Counted from the first letter of the stretch, positions 8,978 through 19,020 are shown. The stretch: DNA of 64,000 bases from Burkholderia sp. (GCA_040954445.1 CP144361.1:1426001-1490000), one strand, 5' to 3'. The notes: generated from the letters alone by a model not told the origin. Numbers and translations: made by a program.

Positions 8978-10100
8978 GGCGTTGTTGCATAAATCGAGCG
9001 AGATCCGTTGACGTTTACGCGCAACGGTCGCGGGGCCAGCCTCCTATCAAGTCAGATTCCAGAGTAATTGCCTAATTCTTGCCAAGAAAATGCGCAAGGA
9101 CATACACAAGAAAGGTGAGCCGAAGGCACGCTACCGTGTCAGGAATTGGGCGGCCTATAATGAAGGCCTGATCAACCGGGGGAACGTAACAATATGGATA
9201 GATGAAGCCGTCCTTGCCAGAATACCCGATGCCATACCCACACGTGGTCGCCCGTGTCTATACGGCGATACGCTGATTCAGGCATTACTTGGCGTGAAGA
9301 CCGTCTATCGACTGACCTTGCGCGCCCTGCAAGGTTTCACCCAAAGTCTGCGCGATTTGGCCTTCCCGAGCTTGCCGGTGCCGAATTACACCACGCTCTG
9401 TCGCCGGGCAAAAACGCTTGATGTCGAACTGCCGATCCTTCGTGACAATGAACCGATCCATCTGGTTGTCGACAGCACCGGTCTGAAGGTCTATGGAGAA
9501 GGTGAACGGAAGGTGCGCCAGCACGGCTACTCGAAGCGGCGCACGTGGTGTAAAGTCCATCTCGCGCTCAACGCGAATACAGGTCAAGTGCATGCCGCGC
9601 TAATGACGAATCAGAATGTGGCTGACGGTGACGCTCTTGCCAAGTTGCTCGACCAGATTCCACGCGAAGAACAAATCGATGTCATCGGCGGTGACGGTGC
9701 CTACGACACCAAGCCATGCCATGCGGCCATTGCTGCACGCAGTGCTATTCCTTCGATTCCGCCACGCGAGGGTGCCGCTCATTGGCCAGCGGATATGCCC
9801 GGTGCGGCGTGGCGTAATGGCGCGGTTGATGCAATTGCCCGTGACGGTCGTCGAGAATGGAAGCAACACAGTGGCTACCACCGGCGATCGCTTGCCGAGA
9901 ATGCGATGTATCGGTTCAAGACCCTCACCGGCCACTGTCTCTGGGCGCGTCACATCGCCGCGCAGGCGACCGAGGTCGCCGTTCGCGTCGGCGTCATCAA
10001 CCGCATGGCGGATCTCGCTCGTCCGCAATCCGTTCGTATCGCCTGAATTATGCCCGTCCGATGCCATGGCGTCCTCACGTTCGATTTATGCAACAACGCC
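8978..10100 (+). mobile_element. IS5-family (IS903-like) element, complete
   Basis: A 1,123-bp element with 20-bp near-perfect ends and an intact transposase at 9090-10046. It is a reference copy for the family in this window and could be active. Confidence 0.92.
9090..10046 (+). CDS. IS5-family DDE transposase, intact
   Basis: A 318-residue transposase that cuts and joins its own IS ends. The catalytic triad is visible: D128 in VVDSTGLKVYG, D202 in IGGDGAYDTK and E270 in YHRRSLAENAMYRFK, where Y263, R266, E270 and K277 match the Y-x2-R-x3-E-x6-K signature. The N-terminal ~100 residues hold the DNA-binding part. One oddity is Cys154 in RTWCKVH, where other copies in this window have Arg. The start ATG follows a weak AAGAAA. 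The closest match is the copy at 14746. It may supply transposition functions to the many defective copies, an inference. Confidence 0.92.
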   Translation: MRKDIHKKGEPKARYRVRNWAAYNEGLINRGNVTIWIDEAVLARIPDAIPTRGRPCLYGDTLIQALLGVKTVYRLTLRALQGFTQSLRDLAFPSLPVPNYTTLCRRAKTLDVELPILRDNEPIHLVVDSTGLKVYGEGERKVRQHGYSKRRTWCKVHLALNANTGQVHAALMTNQNVADGDALAKLLDQIPREEQIDVIGGDGAYDTKPCHAAIAARSAIPSIPPREGAAHWPADMPGAAWRNGAVDAIARDGRREWKQHSGYHRRSLAENAMYRFKTLTGHCLWARHIAAQATEVAVRVGVINRMADLARPQSVRIA

Positions 10101-10214
10101 GCGCGTAAACGTCAACGGATCTCGCTCGATTTATGCAACAATGCCATGTGAAATGGCTACGCCAGCTGGCCCCGGCACGCGGCGCGACTCCTTCGATGCT
10201 AGAATGCGCCTCGC

Positions 10215-10626
10215 AAAGTGGGCCAGGCTGTCGCGGCAGGCGCGGTTTAGGCCGCGCGGGGCGAGGAAAGTCCGGACTCCGCCAGGGCAGGGTGATGGCT
10301 AACAGCCATCCGTGGTGACACGCGGAACAGGGCAACAGAGAATAGACTGCCGATGGCCCGGCGCAAGCTGGGATCAGGTAAAGGTGAAACGGTGCGGTAA
10401 GAGCGCACCGCGGCTGCGGCGACGTATGCCGGCACGGTAACCTCCACCCGGAGCAATTCCAAGTAGGCAGGCGCGCATCCTCGCGATGCGGGACGGTGCC
10501 CCCGTTGCGCCTGCGGGTAGGAAGCTTGAGCGCTCCAGTAATGGCGCGCCTAGAGGAATGACTGCCACGCCTTGTGCGTCTTGGACGGGCGAGGTGCACA
10601 GAATCCGGCTTATCGGCCCGCTTTGC
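10215..10626 (+). ncRNA. rnpB: RNase P RNA, bacterial type A
   Basis: The catalytic RNA of RNase P trims the 5' leaders of pre-tRNAs. The universal core is present: GAGGAAAGTCCGGACTCC at 10263-10280 and its P4 partner ACAGAATCCGGCTTAT at 10598-10613, plus ACAGGGCAACAGAGA, GGTAAGAGCGCACCG and AGAGGAATGACTGCC. The 5' AAAGTGGGCC pairs with the 3' GGCCCGCTTT to close helix P1, which defines the ends to within a few bases. A likely -10 box, TAGAAT, lies at 10200-10205. The -35 region is unclear, and an IS5 end stops 55 bp upstream of the -10. No breaks in conserved parts are seen. IS remnants flank it on both sides. Confidence 0.95.
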
Positions 10627-10634
10627 CGCTAGAT

Positions 10635-10681
10635 GGCGTTGTTTTGCATAAATTGAGCGTGAGGAGTCAATGGCATCGACA
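10635..10681. mobile_element. IS5 end remnant
   Basis: GGCGTTGTTTTGCATAAATTGAGCGTGAGG... is the first ~45 bp of the transposase-3' end of IS5. It starts about 10 bp after rnpB and is followed by IS630 sequence. Confidence 0.7.
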
Positions 10682-11184
10682 GGTAGAGAACACCTCGCTC
10701 TTGCCGCCATGCTCGGCCAACCACGCCTTGACCGGCTTGGCGTGATGAACCTTCAGGTTGTCGAACATCAGAAACACCTTCTTGCTGCGCATATCTTTGA
10801 TCATGCCTCTTCAGGAAGTCGAGCAAAATGCCTGCGTTCATTGCGCCTTCGAATACTTTCCAGCGCACTTGGCCGCGGTTTGTCACCGTCGACATCACCG
10901 AAAGGCCTGCGCGTCGGCTCGCCACGCGCACCTCGAGTGTCTGGTCCCTTGGTGCGTAGGAACGGCCTCGTACATCATCCGAGCGCAGCCCTCCGTTTCG
11001 TCGCCCCACTGCATTTTTGCGCTTTCGGCTTTTTCCCGACGCGCAATCTCCGGGTACGTCTCGTTCAGCCATGCCTGCACCGCTTCCGCTCGCTCCTCCT
11101 AGGCTCCCTGCTTTAGCGGCTTTTGTGAGGTGCAGCCCCAGCGCACAAGATACAAGCCAACACCTTGCAACGTCAGCATCAAAC

Positions 11185-11346
11185 GGCGTTGTTGCATAAA
11201 TCAAGCGCGAGGACGTCATGGTATCAAAAAGCATATTGATCACGAATTTCGGATCAATAATTTCAGGCGATATGAACGGATTGCGGACGAGCGAGGTCCG
11301 CAATCCGTTCCATTGCGTCCACGCGCTCGATTTATGCAAAAACACC
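11185..11346. mobile_element. IS5-derived fold-back mini-element with 9-bp duplication
   Basis: 162 bp with GGCGTTGTTGCATAAATC at one end and its inverse at the other, but both halves are copies of the same IS5 end (the transposase-3' end), meeting at GCGGACGAGCGAGGTCCGC. GCATCAAAC is directly repeated on both sides (11176-11184 and 11347-11355), proving insertion as a unit into the IS630 gene. A 26-bp MITE remnant is embedded at 11234. It has no coding capacity and would need an IS5 transposase in trans. Confidence 0.85.
11234..11259. repeat. 26-bp MITE remnant in fold-back element
   Basis: TATTGATC joined to ACGAATTTCGGATCAATA, placed at the GGCA-TA-ATTTCAGG site of the IS5 end. The same TA is used by the full MITE at 282. 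Confidence 0.75.
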
Positions 11347-11708
11347 GCATCAAACTACATCGCTACCGGATCAACTGCCGCACGGCATGTCGCGTCCACA
11401 ACGCGAACGATATCTTCAACTGGTCCTGCATCTAATCGCGTAACAGCGCGAAAATTTCTACTTCCTGCTGCTCACTCAAAGCACGGTATAAGTTCACTGC
11501 TCGCCCGCTCAGCTTGTCACACAATCCAGCCGCACCTTCGAGGGCGTGACGTTCGCAAATATCGAACACGCTGGTGCGTGACAGGTTCATATGCTCGGCA
11601 ATCTCATCGTAGGTCCAGCCGCGCGTGCGCAGATTGATCACCTGACGTCGCCGCTCTTCAAGTGCTTCACGAGGAAGCGATCTCATATCTCTTATTTCCA
11701 TCTTCTTC

Positions 11709-12831
11709 GGCGTTTTTGCATAAATCTAGCGAGAGCCGGTAACGGTTTACGCGCAACGGTCGGGGCCAGCCCCTTATCAAGTCAGATTCCAGAGTAACTG
11801 CTTAATTTTTGACAAGAAAATGTGCAAGGACATACACAAGACAGGTGAGCCGAAGGCACGCTACCGTGTCAGGAATTGGGCGGCCTATAATGAAGGCCTG
11901 ATCAACCGGGGGAACGTAACAATATGGATAGATGAAGCCGTCCTTGCCAGAATACCCGATGCCATACCCACACGTGATCGCCCGTGTCTATACGGCGATA
12001 CGCTGATTCAGGCATTACTTGGCGTGAAGACCGTCTATCGACTGACCTTGCGCGCCCTGCAAGGTTTCACCCAAAGTCTGCGCGATTTGGCCTTCCCGAG
12101 CTTGCCGGTGCCGAATTACACCACGCTCTGTCGCCGGGCAAAAACGCTTGATGTCGAACTGCCGATCCTTCGTGACAATGAACCGATCCATCTGGTTGTC
12201 GACAGCACCGGTCTGAAGGTCTATGGAGAAGGTGAATGGAAGGTGCGCCAGCACGGCTACTCGAAGCGGCGCACGTGGCGTAAAGTCCATCTCGCGCTCA
12301 ACGCGAATACAGGTCAAGTGCATGCCGCGCTAATGACGAATCAGAATGTGGCTGACGGTGACGCTCTGGCCAAGTTGCTCGACCAGATTCCACGCGAAGA
12401 ACACATCGATGTCATCGGCGGTGACGGTGCCTACGACACCAAGCCATGCCATGCGGCCATTGCTGCACGCAGTGCTATTCCTTCGATTCCGCCACGCGAG
12501 GGTGCCGCTCATTGGCCAGCGGATATGCCCGGTGCGGCGTGGCGTAATGGCGCGGTTGATGCAATTGCCCGTGACGGTCGTCGAGAATGGAAGCAAGACA
12601 GTGGCTACCCACCGGCGATCGCTTGCCGAGAATGCGATGTATCGGTTCAAGACCCTCACCGGCCACTGTCTCTGGGCGCGTCACATCGCCGCGCAGGCGA
12701 CCGAGGTCGCCGTTCGCGTCGGCGTCATCAACCGCATGGCGGACCTCGCTCGTCCGCAATCCGTTCGTATCGCCTGAATTATGCCCGTCCGATGCCATTG
12801 CGTCCTCACGCTTGATTTATGCAACAACGCC
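11709..12831 (+). mobile_element. IS5-family element, frameshifted transposase
   Basis: Full length (1,123 bp). The plus-strand transposase starts at 11820 and matches the intact copies up to about residue 260. There an extra C (GGCTACCCACCGG near 12605) shifts the frame just before the catalytic Glu segment, giving a 331-residue product with a wrong tail. The left end reads GGCGTTTTTGCAT. No clear target duplication. Confidence 0.9.
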
Positions 12832-12836
12832 ACGCC

Positions 12837-12857
12837 ATCACGAATTTCGGATCAATA
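12837..12857. repeat. MITE right-arm remnant
   Basis: ATCACGAATTTCGGATCAATA is the terminal 21 bp of a MITE, stranded next to an IS5 end. Confidence 0.6.
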
Positions 12858-12908
12858 AAATAAAAATAGACCCTAGATCGGGGGCGTACGTACGTCGGTC
12901 CGAAATCG

Positions 12909-13202
12909 TTAAATGACAAATGGCATCGACGGTTGGTGAACCACCACCGGTGTCTCGCGGGCTAAGCGCAGGTCGCGCTTGAGGCGACCGTTCTCGAGAC
13001 GCATGCGCAGCACGACCGGCAGCGCCGAGAGCAAACCGACGATCAGGCCGACGCCAAAGAATGCCAAGCCGATCAGGATCAGCGGTGCCTGCCAGTTGTA
13101 GCCAGCGAGGAAGTTGAGCGTCGCGGCTTGCGTATTAGCCAGTGCCAGCACCAGCAGCAGCACGAACACCAGCACACGGATCAGCCAGACGACGAATTTC
13201 AT
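12909..13202 (-). CDS. lapA: LapA-domain (YciS-like) small membrane protein
   Basis: Family members (DUF1049) are small inner-membrane proteins, usually encoded next to lapB, which helps control LPS synthesis. The 97-residue protein has two membrane segments (about 4-22 and 38-62, FVVWLIRVLVFVLLLVLALAN and PLILIGLAFFGVGLIVGLLSAL) with the family's NTQ between them. A basic cytoplasmic tail rich in Arg follows (RMRLENGRLKRDLRLARE). The start ATG 13202 sits behind a good AGGAGG. In relatives it follows rpsA and ihfB and precedes lapB, and none of these is in the window, so the gene is an orphan between IS5 copies. The family call is firm; partner and role here are inferred. Confidence 0.8.
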   Translation of the reverse strand: MKFVVWLIRVLVFVLLLVLALANTQAATLNFLAGYNWQAPLILIGLAFFGVGLIVGLLSALPVVLRMRLENGRLKRDLRLARETPVVVHQPSMPFVI

Positions 13203-13374
13203 GGAGCCCTCCTATCAACGTGTTGTGCTTACAGTGTTTCCACTGCACCGCCCCTACAGTATCGGTATTGTAATGGGAAGCGGGCGGTTCAAGAGTGAAA
13301 GTGAATGAGCCCTGTTTGTTGGAGACCTCAACCTTTGAGGGAATAAAGTCATGGAAAAATTACATGTCGCAAGG

Positions 13375-14494
13375 GGCGTTGTTGCATAAATCGAGCGTGA
13401 GGACGCAATGGCATCGACGGGCATAATTTCAGGCGATACGAACGGATTGCGGACGAGCGAGATCCGCCATGCGGTTGATGACGCCGATGCGAACGGAGAC
13501 CTCGGTCGCCTTCGAGTCGATGTGACGCGCCCAGAGATAGTTGCCGCTGAGGGTCTTGAACCGATACATCGCATTCTCGGCAAGCGATCGCCGGTGGTAG
13601 CCACTTTCTTACTGCCATTCTCGACGACCGTCACGGGCAATTGCATCAACCGCGCCATTACGCCACGCCGCGCCGGGCATATCCGCTGGCCAATGAACGG
13701 CACCCTCGCTTGGCGGAAGCGAAGGAATAGCACTGCGTGCAGCAATGGCCGCATGGCATGGCTTGGTGTCGTAGGCACCATCACCGCCGATGACATTGAT
13801 TTGTTCTTCGCGTGGAATCTGGGCGAGCAACTGGGCCAGAGGGTCACCGTCAGCCACATTTTGATTCGTCATTAGCGCGGCATGCACTTGACCCGTATTC
13901 GCGTTGAGCGCGAGATGGACTTTACGCCACGTGCGCCGCTTCGAGTAGCCGTGGTGGCGCATCTTCCATTCACCTTCTCCATAGACCTTCAGACCGGTGC
14001 TGTCGACAAGCAGATGGATCGGTTCATTGTCGCGCAGGATCGGCAGTTCGACATCAAGCGTTTTTGCCCGGCGACAGAGTGTGGTGTAATTGCACCGGAA
14101 AGCCAGGGAAGGCTAGATCGCGAAGACTTTGGGTGAAACCTTGCAGGGCGAGCAAGGTCAGTCGATAGACGGTTTTCACGCCAAGTAATGCCTGAATCAG
14201 CGTATCGCCGTATAGACACGGGCGACCATACGTGAGTATGGTGTCGGGTATTCTTGCAAGGACGGTTTCATCTATCCATATCGTTATGTTCCCCGGTTGA
14301 TCAAGCCTGCATTATAGGCCGCCCAATTCCTGACACGGTAGCGTGCCTTCGGCTCACCTGTCTTGTGTATGTCCTTGCACATTTTCTTGTCAAAAATTAA
14401 GCAGTTACTCTGGAATCTGACTTGATAGGGGGCTGGCCCCGCGATCGTTGCGCGTAAACGTCAACGGATCTCGTTTGATTTATGCAACAACGCC
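13375..14494 (-). mobile_element. IS5-family element, transposase pseudogene
   Basis: A full-length copy (1,120 bp) with good ends. The minus-strand transposase is broken into pieces in different frames (MRHHGYSKRRTWRKVHLAL..., KRLMSNCRSCATMNRS...). The DDE segments remain readable. The flanks show no duplication. Confidence 0.9.
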
Positions 14495-14633
14495 TCTTGA
14501 AACCGCCAAGTTCCCCGCCCCAAGGGGCGAGAGATTCTCCCGAAGAGATTAAAAACTGGCTCTTTGGAACTTTGAGTGGGTGAATGGGGCCCCCGAAGGG
14601 CGAAACGCCACATCGAAAACGGTATTTCCCCAC
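14495..14633. other. Unassigned spacer between two IS5 copies
   Basis: 139 bp without a convincing gene. It contains the imperfect palindrome CCCCGCCCCAAGGGGCGAG, similar to the hairpin upstream of glmM (1845) and to GCCTCGCTCCAAGGGGC near 16190. These may be pieces of a repeat I cannot name. Confidence 0.4.
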
Positions 14634-15756
14634 GGCGTTGTTGCATAAATCGAGCGAGATCCGTTGACGTTTACGCGCAACGGTCGCGGGGCCAGCCTCC
14701 TATCAAGTCAGATTCCAGAGTAACTGCCTAATTTTTGCCAAGAAAATGCGCAAGGACATACACAAGAAAGGTGAGCCGAAGGCACGCTACCGTGTCAGGA
14801 ATTGGGCAGCCTATAATGAAGGCCTGATCAGCCGGGGGAACGTAACAATATGGATAGATGAAGCCGTCCTTGCCAGAATGCCCGATGCCATACCCACACG
14901 TGGTCGCCCGTGTGTATACGGCGATACGCTGATTCAGGCATTACTTGGCGTGAAGACCGTCTATCGACTGACCTTGCGCGCCCTGCAAGGTTTCACCCAA
15001 AGTCTGCGCGATTTGGCCTTCCCGAGCTTGCCGGTGCCGAATTACACCACGCTCTGTCGCCGGGCAAAAACGCTTGATGTCGAACTGCCGATCCTGCGCG
15101 ACAATGAACCGATCCATCTGGTTGTCGACAGCACCGGTCTGAAGGTCTATGGAGAAGGTGAATGGAAGGTGCGCCAGCACGGCTACTCGAAGCGGCGCAC
15201 GTGGCGTAAAGTACATCTCGCGCTCAACGCGAATACAGGTCAAGTGCATGCAGCGCTAATGACGAATCAGAATGTGGCTGACGGTGACGCTCTGGCCAAG
15301 TTGCTCGACCAGATTCCACGCGAAGAACAAATCGATGTCATCGGCGGTGACGGTGCCTACGACACCAAGCCATGCCATGCGGCCATTGCTGCACGCAGTG
15401 CTATTCCTTCGATTCCGCCACGCGAGGGTGCCGCTCATTGGCCAGCGGATATGCCCGGTGCGGCGTGGCGTAATGGCGCGGTTGATGCAATTGCCCGTGA
15501 CGGTCGTCGAGAATGGAAGCAACACAGTGGCTACCACCGGCGATCGCTTGCCGAGAATGCGATGTATCGGTTCAAGACCCTCACCGGCCACTGTCTCTGG
15601 GCGCGTCACATCGCCGCGCAAGCGACCGAGGTCTCCGTTCGCGTCGGCGTCATCAACCGCATGGCGGACCTCGCTCGTCCGCAATCCGTTCGTATCGCCT
15701 GAATTATGCCCGTCCGATGCCATTGCGTCCTCGCGCTCGATTTATGCAACAACGCC
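14634..15756 (+). mobile_element. IS5-family (IS903-like) element, complete, 9-bp duplication
   Basis: The best-defined copy: 1,123 bp, ends GGCGTTGTTGCATAAATCGA and its inverse, flanked by the direct repeat TTTCCCCAC (14625-14633 and 15757-15765). The 9-bp duplication and DDE signature point to the IS903-like branch of IS5. The transposase is intact, so this looks like a recent insertion. Confidence 0.95.
14746..15702 (+). CDS. IS5-family DDE transposase, intact
   Basis: 318 residues with D128, D202 and E270 in place and Arg154 where the 9090 copy has Cys. It differs from that copy at only a few other positions (for example GLISRGN for GLINRGN, RMPD for RIPD, CVYGD for CLYGD). As the only intact transposase inside an element with a perfect duplication, it is the likeliest source of recent IS5 movement in this window. 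Confidence 0.93.
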   Translation: MRKDIHKKGEPKARYRVRNWAAYNEGLISRGNVTIWIDEAVLARMPDAIPTRGRPCVYGDTLIQALLGVKTVYRLTLRALQGFTQSLRDLAFPSLPVPNYTTLCRRAKTLDVELPILRDNEPIHLVVDSTGLKVYGEGEWKVRQHGYSKRRTWRKVHLALNANTGQVHAALMTNQNVADGDALAKLLDQIPREEQIDVIGGDGAYDTKPCHAAIAARSAIPSIPPREGAAHWPADMPGAAWRNGAVDAIARDGRREWKQHSGYHRRSLAENAMYRFKTLTGHCLWARHIAAQATEVSVRVGVINRMADLARPQSVRIA

Positions 15757-16199
15757 TTTCCCCACCCCTAACTTCCGCACAAGGCGGAGCAGTCCTCGCC
15801 GCCGGACGGGCTTGGGAGCCAAGCAGTGTAGGCTGTTCCTGGCTCGACCCCCCAAGCGTGCTCGTAGATTTCTCCGCATCCAGGGTTCGCTGCGCCGGGC
15901 TTCGCCTGCCCTTGACCCTGAAAAATTTACCCACTCGAAATTCAACAGAGGCTGAAAACCACTGCCCGAAAAGCGGGGCATCGATCGAATGGCCGGCTTT
16001 ACGCGTCGTCGGAATGTGCGTAAGATGATATCCAGTTTAGCAATTTTATCATGGCTCCGCGCTGTTTCGCCCGGTCAGGGTCAGGCAACATGCTGATTTG
16101 ACGATTCTTAGTTTGTGCTTCCATGTCTTCGGGTGGATTGCCCGCCCTTTAGGCCGCTCACATGTGACTTTCAGGGTTTAATGCCTCGCTCCAAGGGGC
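15757..16199. other. Non-coding stretch upstream of scpB
   Basis: About 440 bp with no supportable gene. The start is the IS5 target duplication. The minus strand has an open stretch (15704-15981) without recognisable similarity. scpA, which precedes scpB in relatives, is not found here. Confidence 0.5.
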
Positions 16200-16212
16200 A
16201 AGGAGCTTCATT

Positions 16213-16785
16213 TTGACCAGAGGGTCAGGCCTAGCTGAATGGAATGCCCAAGAGGCGAAGATCGTCCTCGAGACTGCCTTAATCTGCGCGCAGAAACCGC
16301 TCAAATTGGGCGATCTGCAGCAGCTCTTTGCTGACAGAGTGTCGGCGGACACAGTTCAAACGTTGCTCGAAGAGTTAAAGGAAACGTGGTCCGGTCGCGG
16401 CGTGGAGCTTGTCGCGTTGGCTACGGGTTGGCGCTTTCAGAGCAAGCCTGCGATGCGCATCTATCTCGACCGCCTGCATCCGAAAAAGCCGCCAAAGTAT
16501 TCGCGTACGGTGCTCGAGACGCTGGCGATCATCGCTTATCGTCAGCCGGTCACGCGCGGTGATATTGCGGAGATTCGTGGCGTCACGGTAAATACGCAGG
16601 TCGTGAAGCAGCTTGAGGATCGCGGCTGGCTCGAGGTGATCGGCCAGCGTGACGTACCGGGCCGTCCGTCGCTCTATGCGACGACGAAACAGTTTCTCGA
16701 CGATCTCGGCCTGAAGGCGCTCGACGATTTGCCGGCGCTCGACGAGCCTACTGAAGCAGACTTCGATGGAAGTCAACGAAGATGA
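16213..16785 (+). CDS. scpB: Segregation and condensation protein B
   Basis: ScpB binds ScpA and the Smc ATPase to form the bacterial condensin that organises and separates chromosomes. The protein shows the two winged-helix domains: [24 protein letters not shown] (about 16-39) and [31 protein letters not shown], followed by the family signature [26 protein letters not shown] in short pieces. The 190-residue frame begins with TTG 16213 behind AAGGAG, and no in-frame ATG fits better. The acidic C-terminal tail seems shorter than I recall in relatives. scpA is missing upstream, and rluB follows after a 138-bp insertion element, so the usual scpA-scpB-rluB order is damaged. Confidence 0.9.
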   Translation: MTRGSGLAEWNAQEAKIVLETALICAQKPLKLGDLQQLFADRVSADTVQTLLEELKETWSGRGVELVALATGWRFQSKPAMRIYLDRLHPKKPPKYSRTVLETLAIIAYRQPVTRGDIAEIRGVTVNTQVVKQLEDRGWLEVIGQRDVPGRPSLYATTKQFLDDLGLKALDDLPALDEPTEADFDGSQRR

Positions 16786-17009
16786 GGCCGGCCTCGACAT
16801 AGCCAATCTGTCGAGACGGAACTTGTCCGTCCGTTCGTAGCCTTGTATGAAGCAAGATCAGGTTTTGTGTCTGGTGCCGGACTCAAGGACGAGTCGGCCC
16901 GTTATCACACAAAGCGCAAGCCCGAGACGTAACTCGGCGAACGCAATACCCACGATGTCGACGCGACTCCGATTTACCGGTACGGTGACGTAACCGGTTC
17001 AGCAGAAGA
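16786..17009. other. scpB-rluB intergenic region
   Basis: 224 bp without a recognisable gene. It may include the eroded 3' coding end of scpB. It ends in AGCAGAAGA, the target duplication of the next element. Confidence 0.4.
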
Positions 17010-17147
17010 GATATTGTTGCATAAATCGAGCGCGAGGACGCAATGGCATCGATGGGCATAATTTCAGACCATACGAACGGATTGCGGACGAGCGAGGTCC
17101 GCAATCCGTTCCATTGCGTCTTCACGCTCGATTTATGCAACAACGCC
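17010..17147. mobile_element. IS5-derived fold-back mini-element with 9-bp duplication
   Basis: 138 bp made of two inverted copies of the transposase-3' end of IS5, meeting at GCGGACGAGCGAGGTCCGC. AGCAGAAGA flanks it on both sides (17001-17009, 17148-17156). The left tip is worn to GATATTGTTGCAT. It has no coding capacity. Its hairpin separates scpB from rluB and could reduce read-through. Confidence 0.85.
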
Positions 17148-17274
17148 AGCAGAAGACGCGGCTCGGGCGATGAATCGCCCGACTAAGACGAGCCCGCGCG
17201 ACGCCACGCTTGATTGCGGCCATATAGAGATTGCCGTCCCGCGACGGTCTCGAGACCTGACATTCGAGGTTGTT

Positions 17275-18921
17275 TTGACTGATACCCACGACACTGATTC
17301 GTCCGAATCCGAGCGCTCCCAGGCTACGCGCGCAGAGGATGCTCCTGAGCAGGCCCCCCAAGGCGCGCGCGGCGAAGACCGCCCGCGCCGTGGTCTGCGT
17401 CGAGGCCCGCGCAGTCTGATCGCGCGTCGTCGCGCGGCGGCGAAATCGAAGAATGCCGATCCGGCGGTTGAAAGCGTAAAAGCTGCGCCGACCGCGGCAG
17501 CCGAAGAGGGTGCGCCGGCTGCGGCCCCCCGGCCCCGCGCCGCGCGCAGCAAGGACGCTGCCGCGAAGGCTCTGCGCAAGAAAGCCACCAAGCGCGCAGG
17601 CGCGGCGGCGCAGCCCAGACAGGGAAAATACAGCGCAGCGTCGGCTGCCCAGACCGCTGAAGCTCCCGCCGTCAGCGGAAGCGCTGGGCAAGATGACATT
17701 TTCTTTTACGTGACTTCGCCGACCTTCGATTCTGATAATTCCAGCGGCGGCAATGGGGTGCGTGCCCCGATGCTGCGCCGCTACCGCCAAGTGCCCAAGC
17801 GTGTGCTCGCGCCGGAAGACGACGCGCCGAAGCTGCATAAAGTGCTCGCCGAGGCCGGCATGGGCTCACGCCGCGAAATGGAAGAACTGATCGTCTCCGG
17901 TCGCGTTTCGGTGAACGGCGAGCCAGCCCACATCGGCCAGCGCATCCTACCGACTGATCAGGTCCGGATTAACGGTAAGTCGGTGAAGCGCAAGCTGCCG
18001 AACAAGCCGCCGCGCGTACTGCTCTATCACAAGCCGACCGGCGAAATCGTCAGCCATGCCGATCCGGAGGGCCGCGCCTCGGTATTCGACCGCCTACCGC
18101 CGGTAAAGACGGCGAAATGGCTCGCGGTCGGTCGGCTCGACTTCAATACCGAAGGTCTGCTTATGCTAACCACTTCGGGCGACCTAGCGCACCGCTTCAT
18201 GCACCCACGCTACAGCGTGGAGCGCGAATACGCGGTGCGCGTGGTCGGTGAGCTGAATGAGGCCTCGTGCCAGAAACTGCTGCACGGCGTTGAACTCGAC
18301 GACGGCCCGGCAAACTTCCTGCGGATCCGCGATGGCGGCGGCGAAGGCACCAATCACTGGTACCACGTGGCGCTGGAGGAAGGCCGCAATCGCGAGGTGC
18401 GACGTATGTTCGAGGCGGTCGGCCTGATGGTGAGCCGGTTGATCCGCACGCGTCACGGCTCGATCCCGCTACCGCGCCGCTTGAAGCGCGGTCGATGGGA
18501 GGAGCTTGACGAGGCAGAGGTCCGCAAGCTGATGGCGAGCGTTGGCTTGAAGGTCGCCGCCGATGAGAAGGGCAAGCGCAGCGGGGCTGTCCAGGCTGAA
18601 CGTCGCCAACCCGATCCGATGCAGACCTCGATGGGCTTTCTCAATTGCGAGCCGGTGCTGACCACTCATAGCCAGCTTGATCAGCCACGCCGTGGTGGTG
18701 GCCGGCGCGGTGCCCAGGGCGGCGGTTTGGGCACTGGCTTCGGTGGCTCGGCGGGCGGCGGCTTTCGCGGCAATGCTAACGGCAATCGTCGCAGCGGCGA
18801 AGATGTCGATGGAAATTGCCTGTCGCATGGCGAGAACAATGGCAATAAGCGCGGCGGTGGTGGCAACGTGCGTGGCGGCCACCGACCGCAGCAGCAGCGC
18901 AACCGCGCTCGTGGTCGCTAA
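17275..18921 (+). CDS. rluB: 23S rRNA pseudouridine synthase RluB-like
   Basis: RluB makes pseudouridine 2605 in 23S rRNA helix 93. After a low-complexity Ala/Arg-rich N-terminal extension comes an S4 RNA-binding domain ([21 protein letters not shown]), then the RsuA/RluB catalytic domain with [15 protein letters not shown], whose Asp is the nucleophile, and [15 protein letters not shown]. The C-terminal ~80 residues are a Gly/Arg/Asn-rich tail ending RARGR, typical of Burkholderia versions. I choose TTG 17275 ([13 protein letters not shown]), after CGAGG, because the residues before it, back to ATG 17170, look like untranslated leader next to an inserted element. ATG 17170 remains possible. 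The product is about 548 residues and intact. A strong hairpin follows 36 bp downstream. Confidence 0.88.
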   Translation: MTDTHDTDSSESERSQATRAEDAPEQAPQGARGEDRPRRGLRRGPRSLIARRRAAAKSKNADPAVESVKAAPTAAAEEGAPAAAPRPRAARSKDAAAKALRKKATKRAGAAAQPRQGKYSAASAAQTAEAPAVSGSAGQDDIFFYVTSPTFDSDNSSGGNGVRAPMLRRYRQVPKRVLAPEDDAPKLHKVLAEAGMGSRREMEELIVSGRVSVNGEPAHIGQRILPTDQVRINGKSVKRKLPNKPPRVLLYHKPTGEIVSHADPEGRASVFDRLPPVKTAKWLAVGRLDFNTEGLLMLTTSGDLAHRFMHPRYSVEREYAVRVVGELNEASCQKLLHGVELDDGPANFLRIRDGGGEGTNHWYHVALEEGRNREVRRMFEAVGLMVSRLIRTRHGSIPLPRRLKRGRWEELDEAEVRKLMASVGLKVAADEKGKRSGAVQAERRQPDPMQTSMGFLNCEPVLTTHSQLDQPRRGGGRRGAQGGGLGTGFGGSAGGGFRGNANGNRRSGEDVDGNCLSHGENNGNKRGGGGNVRGGHRPQQQRNRARGR

Positions 18922-18956
18922 ACCTCGGTTGTTGTACCGATCAGTCAGAAAACGAT

Positions 18957-18986
18957 GGCGAAACCGACTTTCGGGCCGGTTTCGCC
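18957..18986 (+). terminator. Hairpin downstream of rluB
   Basis: A perfect 10-bp stem, GGCGAAACCG/CGGTTTCGCC with a 10-nt loop, 36 bp after the rluB stop. There is no T run on the plus side, while the minus strand continues with TCGTTTTCT, so it may act better for minus-strand transcripts. Confidence 0.55.
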
Positions 18987-19020
18987 AGGCCTTCCGCATG
19001 AAGATCCTGAAATCCTAGCA

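Larger units (their letters stand above)
8335..10145 (-). mobile_element. Outer IS5 copy, split by a nested IS5
   Basis: The first part (8335-8977) carries the 3' half of a minus-strand transposase with the DDE segment. It stops in the codons for VDSTG, where another complete IS5 (8978-10100) begins. After that copy only the outer 45 bp of the left end (10101-10145) remain, so several hundred bases were deleted on one side of the nested copy. This explains why the nested copy lacks a target duplication. Confidence 0.85.
10682..11701 (-). mobile_element. IS630-family element, transposase pseudogene
   Basis: A minus-strand transposase starts at 11701 with a helix-turn-helix region (RGWTYDEIAEHMNLSRTSVF). 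It meets a stop at ~11432 and is split by a 162-bp fold-back element at 11185-11346. It then continues with the DDE core (EGAMNAGILLDFLKRH) down to about 10690 with further frameshifts. The left terminal repeat is lost next to rnpB. This is the most complete IS630 copy in the window, but it cannot be functional. Confidence 0.8.

Noticed and set aside
9285..9593. Conserved ~102-residue open frame antisense to the IS5 transposase, repeated in many copies
   Set aside because: It is the mirror frame of a repeated gene. Its conservation follows from the sense gene, and no start signal precedes it.
9600..10067. Conserved 142-155-residue antisense frame over the transposase C-terminus
   Set aside because: Same reason: a shadow of the transposase frame, broken whenever the sense gene has indels.
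10215..10626. Protein-coding frames across the rnpB region (for example 10075-10710 minus)
   Set aside because: The conserved RNase P core explains the sequence; the frames lack similarity and start signals.
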